Numbered from the stretch's first letter, positions 8,702-18,541 are shown. The stretch: 64,000 bases of DNA from Tsukamurella paurometabola DSM 20162 (GCF_000092225.1 NC_014158.1:4030001-4094000); one strand, 5' to 3'. Notes: generated from the sequence alone by a model not told the origin. Made by a program: numbers and translations.

Positions 8702-11700
8702 ATGTCGATCGCACGCGCCGCTGCTGCCACCACCACTGTCGTTGGCCTGATGACCTCGGGCTCTCTCGGTATCGCCTCAGCGCAGAACACTACTGACTCG
8801 AAGGCCTGGCAGGCGACTGCCGCATCCGGTACCGCCGGGTGGGCCGGCCCGGGCACCGTCGCCGTCCCGGTGGGTGGCTCCGCCGCCGCGGCCGCAGGGT
8901 CCGGTCCCTGTTACCCCACCCGACTGGTGTGGCTCGGCGTACGGACCGCCAGCAGCCCACTCGACCTCAGCTGTGGGTTCGCGGTCGGTGGTTTCAACAG
9001 TGGCGGCTCGTACGTGATCGGTAATGCGCCCGACTTCGGCCAGATCGGGATGGGACCGTGGGTCGGTATCGGCGCACCGTCGGGACCGGGATTCGGTCTC
9101 GGGGCCGGCATGGGATTCGGACCCGGACTCGGCTTCGGCGCAGGAGCCGGCCTCGGTGCGGGGCTCGGCCCGAACCTCGGGTTCGGATCCGGTCTCGGTT
9201 TCGGTGCCGGTTTCGGACCCGGATACGGATTCACTCCGGGGCTGACCATCGGGCTGGCACCGGGATTCGGCCCGGCGCTGCCCTACGGCGTCGGAAGCGG
9301 CATCAGCCTGGGCCTGGCACCCGGCTATGGCATCGGGTTCGGAGCCGGCGCAGGCTTCGGATACGGCCCCGACGGAGCCCTGCGCCTCGGCGCCGGCATC
9401 GGCCTGGGCATCGGCCTGGGGCCCGGTATCGGATTCGGAATCGGCATCGGCGGCTATTTCGATCTCCGCTCCCCCCTGGGTATCCCCGGCGTCGACTGGG
9501 CTGCGCAGGCCCGCGCGAATGCACTCGGAGCCCGTATCGCCGCGGATTGGGCCGCGCGCGAAGCCGAGCGCGCGCGGAGGGCACTCGAGGCCGCCCGCAC
9601 CACCCAGTCCGCGACCGCCGAGGCCGTGAAACAGGCGGCGAGCCGGGTGGCCGCCGCCATCGCCGCCGCCGATCAGGCGGCCGCCGCGGCCCGGACGGCG
9701 ACCGGCGAACGCGCCGCTGCCGAACAGGCGGTCGCCGAGAAGGCGGCTGCGGCGAAGACCGCGGCCGAGCGGCTCACCGCGGCGCGGGACGCGGAGCGGC
9801 AGGCCATCGGCGCCACCGAACAGGCCGTCGCGAACCAGACCGCGGCCGACCGCGCCCAGCGCTCTGCGGCCGACACCATGCGCGCCGCCGACGACCGATT
9901 GGCCTCGGCGACCAGCGCGGCCGCCGATGCCGCCACGGCCGCCCGGCACGCGGCCGCTGAGAAGGCGACTGCCGACCAGGCCGCCGCCCAACGCGAATCC
10001 GAACGCCAGGCAGCCGTCGCCACGGCAGCGCGGGACGCGTCATCCGCCGAGGCCGCGGCCCGGGATGCGGCATCGGCCACGTCTGCTGCAGCAGACGCCA
10101 CGAAGGCAGCCACCACCGCCGCCACCGCAGCGCAGGCCGCCGGCCAGAAGGCCGCCACCGACGAACAGACTGCCGCCGACTCCGCCGCGGCACAGAAGAC
10201 CGCCGACGCCGACGCCGCCCGCGCGACCACCGCCGCGACCACCGCACGCGACGCCGCGACGGCAGCCGCCGCCAAGGCCGCTACCGATCGGGCGGAGGCC
10301 GACAAGTCCTCCGCCGCACATACCGCCGCCCAGAAGGCCGCCGCCGACGCCGCCGCGAACGCAGCCGACAAACAAGCAGCACAGCGCGCCGCCGACCGGA
10401 GCGCCGCAGACGCCACGACCACCGCCGAGCGGTCCGCCGCCGCACGGACCACCGCCGAGAAGGCCGCCACCGACGCCGCCGCGAACGTAGCCGACAAACA
10501 AGCAGCACAGCGCGCCGCCGATCGGAGCGCCGCAGACGCGACGTCGGCCGCGGAGAAGGCCGCCACCGACCGCGCCACCGCGGCCGCCGCCCTCGCCGCC
10601 GCCACCGCCGACGCGGCGAATACCGCTGCGGCTGCCAAGGGCGCGGCCGGAAGGGCCACTGCCGCAACGGCACTCGCAGACAAAGCGGCCACTGAGAAGA
10701 AGGCCGCGGACGAGGCGATGACCGCGGCCACCGCCGCGGCGAAGACGGCGGCCGATCAGGCGGCGACCGCGGCGACGGAGTCCAACGCCGCCACCGTGGC
10801 TGCCACGCAAGCGCAGGCAGCGAAGACTGCCGCCGACAACGCGAAAGTGGTGGCGGACCAGCAGCTCGCCGACGCGATCACCGCGGCGACGACCGCCGCC
10901 GATAACGCCGCTGCCGCCCGCGCATCGCAGCAGCAGGCTTCCGCTGCCGCCGAGCGGGCGGCGACGGATAAGGCCGCGGCCATCGTCGCGCGCAACGAGC
11001 AGGCCGCCGCCGCTCAGACCGCAGCCGATACGGCGGCGGCCGCGAAGGCCGCGGCCGACCGCGCCGCCGCATTGCAGAGCACCGCAGAGCAGTCGGCCGC
11101 TGCATCCGACAAGGCCGCACAGGCCGCGGCGGATGCGAAGAGGGCAGCCGATGAGAAGGCGGCTGCGGACAAGGCCGCAGCCGCTCAGTCCGCCGCCGGC
11201 GCGGAGGCCGCTCGAACACGAGCCGCCGAAACCTCCGCCGTCGCCACGGAGAAGGCAGCGGCGGCCAAAGCCGCGGCCGACAGCACCGTCACCGCGCAAG
11301 CGAACCTGCGGAAGGCGCAGGCGGACAAAGACTCCGCCGATGCCGCTGCCGCGACTGCGGCACGAACGAGCGCAGAGAAGGCTGCTGCGGCCGACCGGGC
11401 TGCGACCGTAGCTGCGCAGAAGAAGGCCGATTCCGATGCCTCGGCGGCGGCGAAGTCCAGCGCCGACCTGGCCCTGGCCGATGCGACTCGCCGCGTCGCG
11501 GACACGAGCGCGACCTCGAAGAGCGCGGCCGAGACGGCGGCGAGTTCGCGCGCCACGGCCCGCGATTCAGCTGCCGCCCAGGCCGCCGCGGATCGCGATC
11601 GCGCGGCAGCTGATCGCGCCGCGGCAGCGAAGGCGACAGCCGAGACACTCGCAGTGGAGAAGGCCAATGCCGCGAATCTCGCCGCAGCAGAAGCCACCAC

Positions 11701-14700
11701 CGCCAAAGACGCCGCGGATGCCGCGCAGGCCGACGCCGAGCGGAACGCCGCCGAGAAGGCGACCGCTGCTCGCACCGCGGCAGACGCGGCCACCACTGCC
11801 GAGAAGGCGGCCACGAGTTCCGCTGCAGCGCAGGCTACGGCGCAGCGGAACGCCGATGCCGCCGCTGCGCGGCAGCGGGAGGCGCAGACCGCGGCGGCGA
11901 CCGCGGCATCGACGGCGGAAGAACGGAACAAGGCGGCCACGAAGGCCGACGATGCCCGCGTGGCCGCGGAGCGCAGCGCGACCGCGGCGACCGCGACGCG
12001 CACCGCTGCCGACGTCGCGGCGAAATCAGCGGCCGATAAGGCCGCTGCTGATAAGGCCGCCGCGACCGCGGCCACGGAGCGCGCCACCGCCAGCCAGGCC
12101 GCCGCCGACTCGGCGACGGCTCAGCAGGACGCGGAGCGCGCCGCCCAGGTGACCGCGACCACATTGCAGCAGGCGCAAGCGACCGCTAAGACGGCCGCCA
12201 CTGCGGCGCGGCAGGCACAGACCGCCGCCACGTCCGCGGCCGACGACGTCGCGGCCGCCCAGCGGGCGGTGAAGGCAGCCGAGGATGCGGTGCGAGCCAA
12301 GAACGGCGGCGTTCTCACCGTGATCCTCAGCCTGCTTTTCGGCGACCCGGCGGCCGCGGAACGACGGGTACTCGCCGACGCGCAGCGGACTCTCGACGCG
12401 GCACGGGCCCGGCAGAGCACAGCGCAGACGGCGCTGACCAGCGCCACGCAGGTGTCGGCCGACGCGGCGAAGGCCGTCACCACTGCGGAGGCCGCCCACA
12501 CGCCCTTGCAGAACGCGCTCACCGAGGCGAATACCGCCAAGCAGAACGCCGATACCGCACTGGTCACCGCGACCGATCGCGCCAGGACCACGCAGGCCAC
12601 GGCAGATCGCTCTGCGGCTGCTGTGGGAGCAGTGACCTATGACGACGCCACCGTGAAGGCGGCGAAGGACAAGGCGACCGCCGCTCAGGCCACCGCCGAC
12701 AGGTCCGCGGCGCTCGCCACCGCGAATCCGAATGACGCCGCTGCTGCGGCGACGGCCGCCGCCGATAGGGCGGCTGCCGCCAAGGCCACCGCCGATGCCG
12801 TGGCGTTGGAGCGCAAGGCGATCACCACCGCGACCGCAGCCGCCGCGACCGCAGCCGCCGAGAGGGAGACCACCGCCCGAGCAGCCCAGACCGCCTCCGC
12901 GACAGCGAAGACCGCGGCCGATAAGGCGGCCACCGATGCCGCCGCCGCCCAGAAGAAGGCGTCCGACAGCCTCACCACGGCGACCGAGCAGGCCACGGCG
13001 GCCCGCTCCGCGGCGGACACGGCCGCCGCAGATAAGAGAGCCGCCGATAAGACGGCGGCTGACGCGACCGCCGCTCGACAGACGGCCGATGCCACCGCGC
13101 GCACCGCACGCGAACAGGCCGCCAAGGATCGGGCGAGCGCCGACGCCGCTCGCGCCGCCGCTGATACAGCGGCGACCGATGCCGCTGCGGCGCAGCAGAA
13201 GGCCACCGATGCCGCGAAGGTCGCGCAGGAGAAGGGCACCGCCGATACGGAGGCCACCGATGCCGCGAACGCCGCGATCGCCGCCGCGCAGCGTGCTGCC
13301 GCCGAGACCGAGGCCGCGCGGAAGACCGCAGCCGAGAAGGCCGACATCGCGCAGCAGGCCGCGGACAAGGCCGCCACCGACAAGGCCTCCGCCGACACCG
13401 CGGCTGCGGCTCAGGCCGCGGCGGAGAAGGCCGCCACCGATGCCGTGGCCACGAAGGACGCAGCCGCGAAGGCCGCCACGGCGGCGGCGGATGCGGCGAC
13501 TGCCGCCGCGAAGGCCGCCGATCAGGCCGCCGCCGACAAGACAGCCGCTGATCAGGCTCAGGCCGATGCCACCACCGCGCAGCGCGATGCGGATGCTGCG
13601 GCGAAAGCCGCCGGCGAGCGAGTCGCCGTCAATACGTCCGCCGCCCAGAAGGCGGTCACGGACCAGGCCGCCGCAGACGACGGCGCGCGCACGGCGGCGA
13701 AGGCCGCTGCCGCCGCCACGCAGGCGAGTACGGCGGCCGCCGAGAGGGCTGCCGCAGACAAGGCGGCCGCCGAGAAGACGGCCGCCGAGCAGGCCACCGC
13801 AGCTCAGGACGCTACCTCGAAGGCTGAGGCGGCAGCGACGGCGGGCGACCGGGCCGCGGCGGCGAGGAAGGCCGCCGCCGATGCGATGTCAGAGGCCGAT
13901 AAGGCCGCAGCCGACGCCGCAAAGGCCCGCGAAGCCGCCTCTGCCGCGGCCGCTGCGGCGGGCGCCGCGACCACCGCGGATAGGCAGGCGTCCGACACCG
14001 CGGCCGCAGCCACGGCGGCAGCGGCCACGGCGGCGTCGGCGAAGGCTGCCGCGGACAAGGCACGCGAGGACGCCAGGGCAGTGCAGCAGCGGGCGGAGTC
14101 CTCGGCCCTCTCCGCTGCGGAGAAGGCCGGTGCCACCCGGGACGCCGCGGATAAGGCTGCGCTCGCCCAATCCGCCGCCGATCAGCGAGCGGCCGATGCC
14201 ACCGTCGCGGCACAGCGCGCGGCGGAGGCGGCCACCGCGGCTGCGGACAGGAACACCGCTGCCAGGGATGCGGCCGAGAAGGCAACCGCGGCGAAGACCG
14301 CTGCGGAGAAGGCCGCCGCTGATGCCGCAGCGGCACAGCGTGCCATGGAAACGGCTGACCGGACCGCCGCCGACGCCGCGCAGAAGGCGACCGACGCAGC
14401 GACCGCCGCGAAGGCGACCGCGGACCGTGTCACCGCCGAACGCGCCGCCGCCGACAGGACGGCCGCCGACACCGCGGCCACCGCCACCGCGGCAGCAGAG
14501 CGAGCCAGCGCCGATCGGGCATCCGCCGACGCCGCCACACGCGCCGCCGACCGGGCCGCCACCGAACGCGCCGCCGCCGATGCAACGGCCGCCGATACCA
14601 CAGCGGCCGCCGCCGCAGCAGCCGACAAGGCAGCAAAGGACAGGGCAGCCGCGGGCACCTCCGCACAGGCGCAGGCAACGGCCGAGAGCTCCGCCGCCGA

Positions 14701-15850
14701 TGCCGCCACCGCGCAACAGAAGGCCACCGACGCCGCCACCGCGGCGCGGGCCAAGGCGGCCGCCGATCGGATCGCCGCGGATGCTTCCGCCCAGGCCCGG
14801 GCAGCGGCCGACAAGTCCGCCGCCGACTCCGCCACCGCGCAACAGAAGGCCACCGACGCCGCCACCGCGGCGCAGGAGCGCGCGAACGCCGCCCGGGCCG
14901 CGGCAGAGGCTGCTCAGGTAGCAGCGGACAAGGCCGCGGCAGCGAAAGAGACCGCCGACCGGACCGCCGCCGACAAGGCCGCAGCGGTGACGCAGGCAGA
15001 CGCTGCCAAACAGGTCGCCGACACGCAGCAGGCCGGCGCAGCCGATCGAGCAGCAGAAGCCGCACGAGCGGCCGAACGCGCCACCGCCGCCAAGGCCGCT
15101 GCCGACCAGGCCGCCGCGGACCGTACCGCCGCGGCGCAGGAGGCCACCTCGCAGGCCACCGCAGCGCAGCGCGCGAACGACACCGCCGTCGCCGACCGGG
15201 CCGCCGCGGAACGCGTCGCCGCAGAGAAGGCGGCCGCAGAGAAGGCGCTGGCCGATCGCGCGGAGCGGGAGAAGGCGGCCGTCGACCAGGCCAAGGCCGA
15301 TCAGTCCGCTGCGGCCAAGGCCGCCGAATCGGCGGGGTCGAACCAACAGGCCGGTGCTGCGGCGGCGAAGGAGGCCGCCGACCGAGCAGCGGAGGCGAAG
15401 GCTGCGGCGGATCGTGCCGCAGCCGAAGCCGCTCGCACACCGGTCGACCGGGAGGCTGCTCAGCGGTCCGCCGCGGACAAGGCGGCAGCGGAGAAGGCCG
15501 CCGCGGCAGCAGCGGCAGCGGCCGATTCAGCCGAAAAGTCCTCCGGTGCCGCGAGTTCGAGCGGTTCGGCGCCAACTGGTTCATCGAGCGGCTCGGGGTC
15601 GAGCGGTTCGGGTTCGAGCGGTTCGGGCTCAAGTGGTTCGGGGTCGAGTGCATCGAGCGGCGCGTCGAGTTCGGAGTCGGGTAGCTCCAGCTCGGGTTCG
15701 TCCACCTCGGAGACGAGCTCGGCGAATTCGAGCGGATCCAGTTCAAGCAGCTCAGGATCGAGTAGCTCGGGTTCGAGCGGATCCAGTTCAAGCAGTTCGG
15801 GTTCGAGCAGCTCGGGTTCCGCGAGCGGAGCGTCGAACTCCGCCGCGTAA
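8702..15850 (+). CDS. Giant secreted alanine-rich coiled-coil protein, 2382 residues
   Basis: No known family is recognised. Visible architecture: signal peptide 1-27 (MSIARAAAATTTVVG..., cleavage likely ASA|QN); a short N-terminal domain with two Cys (70 and 91); a glycine-rich region about 113-250 built from GFG/GLG/GPG units; then about 265-2279 of Ala-rich sequence (AADKAAA, AERAAA, ATAAK motifs) with seven-residue periodicity, expected to be a very long alpha-helical coiled coil; and a Ser/Gly tail 2280-2382 (repeats of SSGSG). A hydrophobic break, GVLTVILSLLFGDP, interrupts the coil near residue 1200. No LPXTG motif, C-terminal membrane helix or enzyme domain is seen. The start at 8702 is set by AAAAGGA and the signal peptide. 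It is monocistronic, with a hairpin leader and a strong terminator. A surface fibre, spacer or adhesin is an inference only. Confidence 0.9.
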   Translation: MSIARAAAATTTVVGLMTSGSLGIASAQNTTDSKAWQATAASGTAGWAGPGTVAVPVGGSAAAAAGSGPCYPTRLVWLGVRTASSPLDLSCGFAVGGFNSGGSYVIGNAPDFGQIGMGPWVGIGAPSGPGFGLGAGMGFGPGLGFGAGAGLGAGLGPNLGFGSGLGFGAGFGPGYGFTPGLTIGLAPGFGPALPYGVGSGISLGLAPGYGIGFGAGAGFGYGPDGALRLGAGIGLGIGLGPGIGFGIGIGGYFDLRSPLGIPGVDWAAQARANALGARIAADWAAREAERARRALEAARTTQSATAEAVKQAASRVAAAIAAADQAAAAARTATGERAAAEQAVAEKAAAAKTAAERLTAARDAERQAIGATEQAVANQTAADRAQRSAADTMRAADDRLASATSAAADAATAARHAAAEKATADQAAAQRESERQAAVATAARDASSAEAAARDAASATSAAADATKAATTAATAAQAAGQKAATDEQTAADSAAAQKTADADAARATTAATTARDAATAAAAKAATDRAEADKSSAAHTAAQKAAADAAANAADKQAAQRAADRSAADATTTAERSAAARTTAEKAATDAAANVADKQAAQRAADRSAADATSAAEKAATDRATAAAALAAATADAANTAAAAKGAAGRATAATALADKAATEKKAADEAMTAATAAAKTAADQAATAATESNAATVAATQAQAAKTAADNAKVVADQQLADAITAATTAADNAAAARASQQQASAAAERAATDKAAAIVARNEQAAAAQTAADTAAAAKAAADRAAALQSTAEQSAAASDKAAQAAADAKRAADEKAAADKAAAAQSAAGAEAARTRAAETSAVATEKAAAAKAAADSTVTAQANLRKAQADKDSADAAAATAARTSAEKAAAADRAATVAAQKKADSDASAAAKSSADLALADATRRVADTSATSKSAAETAASSRATARDSAAAQAAADRDRAAADRAAAAKATAETLAVEKANAANLAAAEATTAKDAADAAQADAERNAAEKATAARTAADAATTAEKAATSSAAAQATAQRNADAAAARQREAQTAAATAASTAEERNKAATKADDARVAAERSATAATATRTAADVAAKSAADKAAADKAAATAATERATASQAAADSATAQQDAERAAQVTATTLQQAQATAKTAATAARQAQTAATSAADDVAAAQRAVKAAEDAVRAKNGGVLTVILSLLFGDPAAAERRVLADAQRTLDAARARQSTAQTALTSATQVSADAAKAVTTAEAAHTPLQNALTEANTAKQNADTALVTATDRARTTQATADRSAAAVGAVTYDDATVKAAKDKATAAQATADRSAALATANPNDAAAAATAAADRAAAAKATADAVALERKAITTATAAAATAAAERETTARAAQTASATAKTAADKAATDAAAAQKKASDSLTTATEQATAARSAADTAAADKRAADKTAADATAARQTADATARTAREQAAKDRASADAARAAADTAATDAAAAQQKATDAAKVAQEKGTADTEATDAANAAIAAAQRAAAETEAARKTAAEKADIAQQAADKAATDKASADTAAAAQAAAEKAATDAVATKDAAAKAATAAADAATAAAKAADQAAADKTAADQAQADATTAQRDADAAAKAAGERVAVNTSAAQKAVTDQAAADDGARTAAKAAAAATQASTAAAERAAADKAAAEKTAAEQATAAQDATSKAEAAATAGDRAAAARKAAADAMSEADKAAADAAKAREAASAAAAAAGAATTADRQASDTAAAATAAAATAASAKAAADKAREDARAVQQRAESSALSAAEKAGATRDAADKAALAQSAADQRAADATVAAQRAAEAATAAADRNTAARDAAEKATAAKTAAEKAAADAAAAQRAMETADRTAADAAQKATDAATAAKATADRVTAERAAADRTAADTAATATAAAERASADRASADAATRAADRAATERAAADATAADTTAAAAAAADKAAKDRAAAGTSAQAQATAESSAADAATAQQKATDAATAARAKAAADRIAADASAQARAAADKSAADSATAQQKATDAATAAQERANAARAAAEAAQVAADKAAAAKETADRTAADKAAAVTQADAAKQVADTQQAGAADRAAEAARAAERATAAKAAADQAAADRTAAAQEATSQATAAQRANDTAVADRAAAERVAAEKAAAEKALADRAEREKAAVDQAKADQSAAAKAAESAGSNQQAGAAAAKEAADRAAEAKAAADRAAAEAARTPVDREAAQRSAADKAAAEKAAAAAAAAADSAEKSSGAASSSGSAPTGSSSGSGSSGSGSSGSGSSGSGSSASSGASSSESGSSSSGSSTSETSSANSSGSSSSSSGSSSSGSSGSSSSSSGSSSSGSASGASNSAA
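10345..10600 (+). repeat. 126-bp internal duplication in coiled-coil gene, copy pair 1
   Basis: A stretch containing GCCGACAAACAAGCAGCA near 10363 recurs 126 bp further on near 10489 with very few changes. At protein level the block NAADKQAAQRAADRSAAD returns as NVADKQAAQRAADRSAAD after 42 residues (six heptads). The unusual, AT-richer codons in ACAAACAAGC are kept in both copies, which argues for recent DNA duplication and not for compositional convergence. Confidence 0.75.
14695..14880 (+). repeat. 126-bp internal duplication in coiled-coil gene, copy pair 2
   Basis: GCCACCGCGCAACAGAAGG near 14705 recurs 126 bp later near 14831, followed in both by an identical run through ACCGACGCCGCCACCGCGGCGC. 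The protein segment ATAQQKATDAATAA is repeated after 42 residues. The period equals that of the pair near 10.4 kb although the sequences differ. Confidence 0.75.
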
Positions 15851-15857
15851 GGGCGAC

Positions 15858-15893
15858 GTGGGTCGACGGTGCCGGGCGGCACCGTCGACCCAC
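15858..15893. terminator. Perfect 16-bp stem bidirectional terminator
   Basis: GTGGGTCGACGGTGCC, a GGGC loop, then GGCACCGTCGACCCAC: a 16-bp uninterrupted GC-rich stem in the 50 bp between the convergent giant gene and the MHS transporter gene. There is no T-run, as is common for actinobacterial terminators. It can serve both strands. Confidence 0.85.
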
Positions 15894-15900
15894 CAACCGG

Positions 15901-17220
15901 TCAGACCTTGTCGAGCTCCACGTCGCGGGTCTCGTGCATCGCGAGCAGGGCGATCAGCGTGGCGCCACCGGCCAACGCGAGATACACGCCGACCCAACCG
16001 ACGCCGTAGTCACTGACCAGCCAGGTGGCGATGAACGGTGCGATGGCGGCACCGAGGATCGAGGCGAAGTTGTACGCGATACCGCTGCCCGTGTAGCGGA
16101 CGTTGGTGGCGAACAGCTCCGGGAGCACCGCGCTCATCGGGCCGAACGTGATGCCCATCAGGGTCAGTCCCACGATCAACACCGCCAGCATGGACCCCTG
16201 CGTGGTGGTCGACGGATCCAGGATCCACTTGAACGACAGGCCGAAACCGATGATGGCCAGCGTGGCGCCGATCAGCACCAGCCGTCGGCCGACGCGGTCG
16301 GCGAAGTACCCGGATACCGCGACGAAGGCGGCGAAGAAGAGCACGGCGACCAGCTGCATCTGCAAGAAGTCGATGTACGAGATGCCCAGCTTCACACCCG
16401 ACTTGTCGACCACCTTGCCGGTGCCGTACGACACGATCCACGTGGTCACCAAGTAGAACAGCGTGTACGTGGCCACCATGACGAACGTGCCGATGATCAG
16501 CGGCCGCCATGCCGTGCGCAGCACCTCACCCAGCGGGGCCTTCACCTTCTTGCCGTCCTCGACGGCCTTGGCGAAGACCGGGGTCTCGGTGAGCTTGAGC
16601 CGCACGTACAGTCCCACGATCACCATCACGGCCGAGGCGAGGAACGGGATGCGCCAACCCCAGGTCATGAACGCGTGATTGGAGGCGGACGTCTTCGAAT
16701 CGAAGTCCATCACCTGCATGATCACCAGGAACGTCCCGTTGGCCAGGAAGAACCCGAACGGCGCACCCAGCTGCGGCCACATCGCGGCCCACGCTCGCTT
16801 GCCCGGAGCGGCGGTCTCGGTCGCCAGCAGCGCGGCGCCCGACCACTCACCGCCCAATCCCAGGCCCTGTGCGAATCGCATCAGCGCCAGCAGCGCCGGC
16901 GCCCAGTAGCCCACCTGGTCGAAGGTGGGCAGCACGCCGATGAGGAAGGTCGCGATACCCATGGTGAGCAGCGAACCCACCAGGGTGGCCTTGCGGCCCA
17001 CGCGATCACCGAAGTGGCCGAACAGGATCGACCCCACAGGCCGCGCCACAAACGCCAGACCGAAGGTGGCGAACGAGGCGAGCAGTGCCGCGGTGTCGTC
17101 CCCCTTCGGGAAGAACAAGGTGGGGAACACGAGCACTGCCGCGGTCGCGTAGATGTAGAAGTCGAAGAACTCGATGGTGGTGCCCACCATGGAGGCGACG
17201 ACGATTCGCCTGCGATTCAT
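15901..17220 (-). CDS. MHS-family MFS transporter (metabolite:H+ symporter)
   Basis: A 439-residue, 12-helix major facilitator protein. The opening RRRIVVASMVGTTIEFFDFY is characteristic of the metabolite:H+ symporter branch (KgtP/ProP/ShiA-like), as is RPVGSILFGHFGDRVGRK in the loop between helices 2 and 3 and the ALMRFAQGLGLGGEWSGA segment. It imports a carboxylate, osmolyte or similar metabolite with protons across the plasma membrane; the substrate is not determinable here. The ATG at 17220 gives the normal N-terminus. It is divergent from nhaA with 62 bp between starts, and its 3' end meets the strong hairpin at 15858-15893. Confidence 0.9.
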   Translation of the reverse strand: MNRRRIVVASMVGTTIEFFDFYIYATAAVLVFPTLFFPKGDDTAALLASFATFGLAFVARPVGSILFGHFGDRVGRKATLVGSLLTMGIATFLIGVLPTFDQVGYWAPALLALMRFAQGLGLGGEWSGAALLATETAAPGKRAWAAMWPQLGAPFGFFLANGTFLVIMQVMDFDSKTSASNHAFMTWGWRIPFLASAVMVIVGLYVRLKLTETPVFAKAVEDGKKVKAPLGEVLRTAWRPLIIGTFVMVATYTLFYLVTTWIVSYGTGKVVDKSGVKLGISYIDFLQMQLVAVLFFAAFVAVSGYFADRVGRRLVLIGATLAIIGFGLSFKWILDPSTTTQGSMLAVLIVGLTLMGITFGPMSAVLPELFATNVRYTGSGIAYNFASILGAAIAPFIATWLVSDYGVGWVGVYLALAGGATLIALLAMHETRDVELDKV

Positions 17221-17282
17221 TGCGCAGAGATTACTGAATCCGTGACCCCCGTCACCCACCGACCCTGCGGTACGTTCGACCG

Positions 17283-18491
17283 ATGAGCGACGCATCGTCT
17301 TCCTCGCAGACGAACGCGCTATCGCGGTTCCTGCGCACCGAGACCGTGGGCGGAACCGCCCTGCTGATGGCGGCCTTCGTCGCACTCGTCTGGGCGAACT
17401 CCCCCTGGGCCGACGCATACCAGCATCTCGGCGAGATCCATGTGGGCACAGACTCACTGAGCCTGTTCGGACAGCCTCTGCACCTGCGTCTGACGCTCGC
17501 CGAGTGGGCCAAGGACGGCCTGCTCGCGATCTTCTTCTTCGTCGCGGGGCTCGAACTCAAACGCGAACTCGTGGTGGGCGAGCTCTCGACGCTCCGCAGC
17601 GCGGCCCTGCCGGTGATCTGCGCGACCGGCGGTGTCGTGGTCCCGGCGCTGATCGCCTTCGCCGTCGCCCACGACGATCCGCGGATCGCGAGCGCCTGGG
17701 CCATCCCGATCGCCACCGACATCGCGTTCGCGCTGGGCATTCTCTCGCTCACCGGATCCCGGCTTCCCTCAGGCGCCCGCGTCTTCCTGCTGGGCCTGGC
17801 GGTGGTCGACGATCTGATCGCGATCGTGGTGATCGCGGTGCTGTTCTCCACCGGATTGAGCCTGCTGTGGCTGGGCGTCGCCGTGGCCGGCTGCGCCGCC
17901 TACGCGCTGGCACAGCACCGCCGGATCACCACCCCGCTGCTGTACATCCCGCTCGCGGCACTGGTGTGGATCGCCATGTTGCAGTCCGGGGTTCACGCCA
18001 CCATCGCCGGTGTAGCGCTCGGCCTGCTCACCCGGGTCCGGCGCGACAAGGGCGAACTCGAGGCACCCGCGGAGCGGCTCGAACACCGCATCCAGCCCTT
18101 CTCCGCGCTGGTGTGCGTGCCGATCTTCGCGTTCTTCGCCTCCGGTGTCGCGATCAACGGCGAAGTCTTCCGGGCACTGTTCACCGACAAGATCGCCCTC
18201 GCGATCATCGCCGGGCTGTTCTTCGGCAAGATCATCGGCATCTTCGGCTCCAGCACGCTCGCCGTGAAACTCCGCATAGCCGAACGACCGGAGGGCCTGT
18301 TCCCGCGCGACATCCTCGCGCTCAGCGTGCTCGGTGCCATCGGGTTCACGGTCAGCCTGCTGGTCGCCGAACTGTCCCTCGGCGACGGGGCGGATCTCGC
18401 CAAGGCAGCCGTGCTCCTGACGTCGCTCGTCGCCTCGGTCATCGGATCACTGCTACTGCTACGGCGTGGTCGCGCACACACGAACACCTGA
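17283..18491 (+). CDS. nhaA: Na+/H+ antiporter NhaA
   Basis: A 402-residue NhaA antiporter. The transport-site segment LAVVDDLIAIVVIAVLF (residues about 175-191) carries the paired Asp that bind Na+/Li+ and H+ in the E. coli protein, and KDGLLAIFFFVAGLELKREL is the conserved helix 2 region. It expels Na+ in exchange for protons at the plasma membrane and helps pH and salt homeostasis. The ATG at 17283 gives a slightly long cytoplasmic N-terminus (DASSSSQTNALSRFLRTE). The following holin-like gene starts 50 bp downstream on the same strand and may be co-transcribed. Confidence 0.95.
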   Translation: MSDASSSSQTNALSRFLRTETVGGTALLMAAFVALVWANSPWADAYQHLGEIHVGTDSLSLFGQPLHLRLTLAEWAKDGLLAIFFFVAGLELKRELVVGELSTLRSAALPVICATGGVVVPALIAFAVAHDDPRIASAWAIPIATDIAFALGILSLTGSRLPSGARVFLLGLAVVDDLIAIVVIAVLFSTGLSLLWLGVAVAGCAAYALAQHRRITTPLLYIPLAALVWIAMLQSGVHATIAGVALGLLTRVRRDKGELEAPAERLEHRIQPFSALVCVPIFAFFASGVAINGEVFRALFTDKIALAIIAGLFFGKIIGIFGSSTLAVKLRIAERPEGLFPRDILALSVLGAIGFTVSLLVAELSLGDGADLAKAAVLLTSLVASVIGSLLLLRRGRAHTNT

Positions 18492-18541
18492 CCTCTGGCA
18501 CGATAAGGCGAGAAGACGAGGCGAGGAAAAAGAGGAACGAC

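Noticed and set aside
9540-15540. Possible CRISPR or tandem-repeat array suggested by recurring GCCGCC-type words
   Set aside because: Repeats are degenerate codon-level heptads in an open frame with no constant repeat/spacer structure.
8777-15896. Many long open frames on both strands within the giant gene
   Set aside because: Ala/Asp/Arg/Gly-rich antisense and shifted frames follow from the repetitive GC-rich codons; only the frame with signal peptide and ribosome-binding site is credible.
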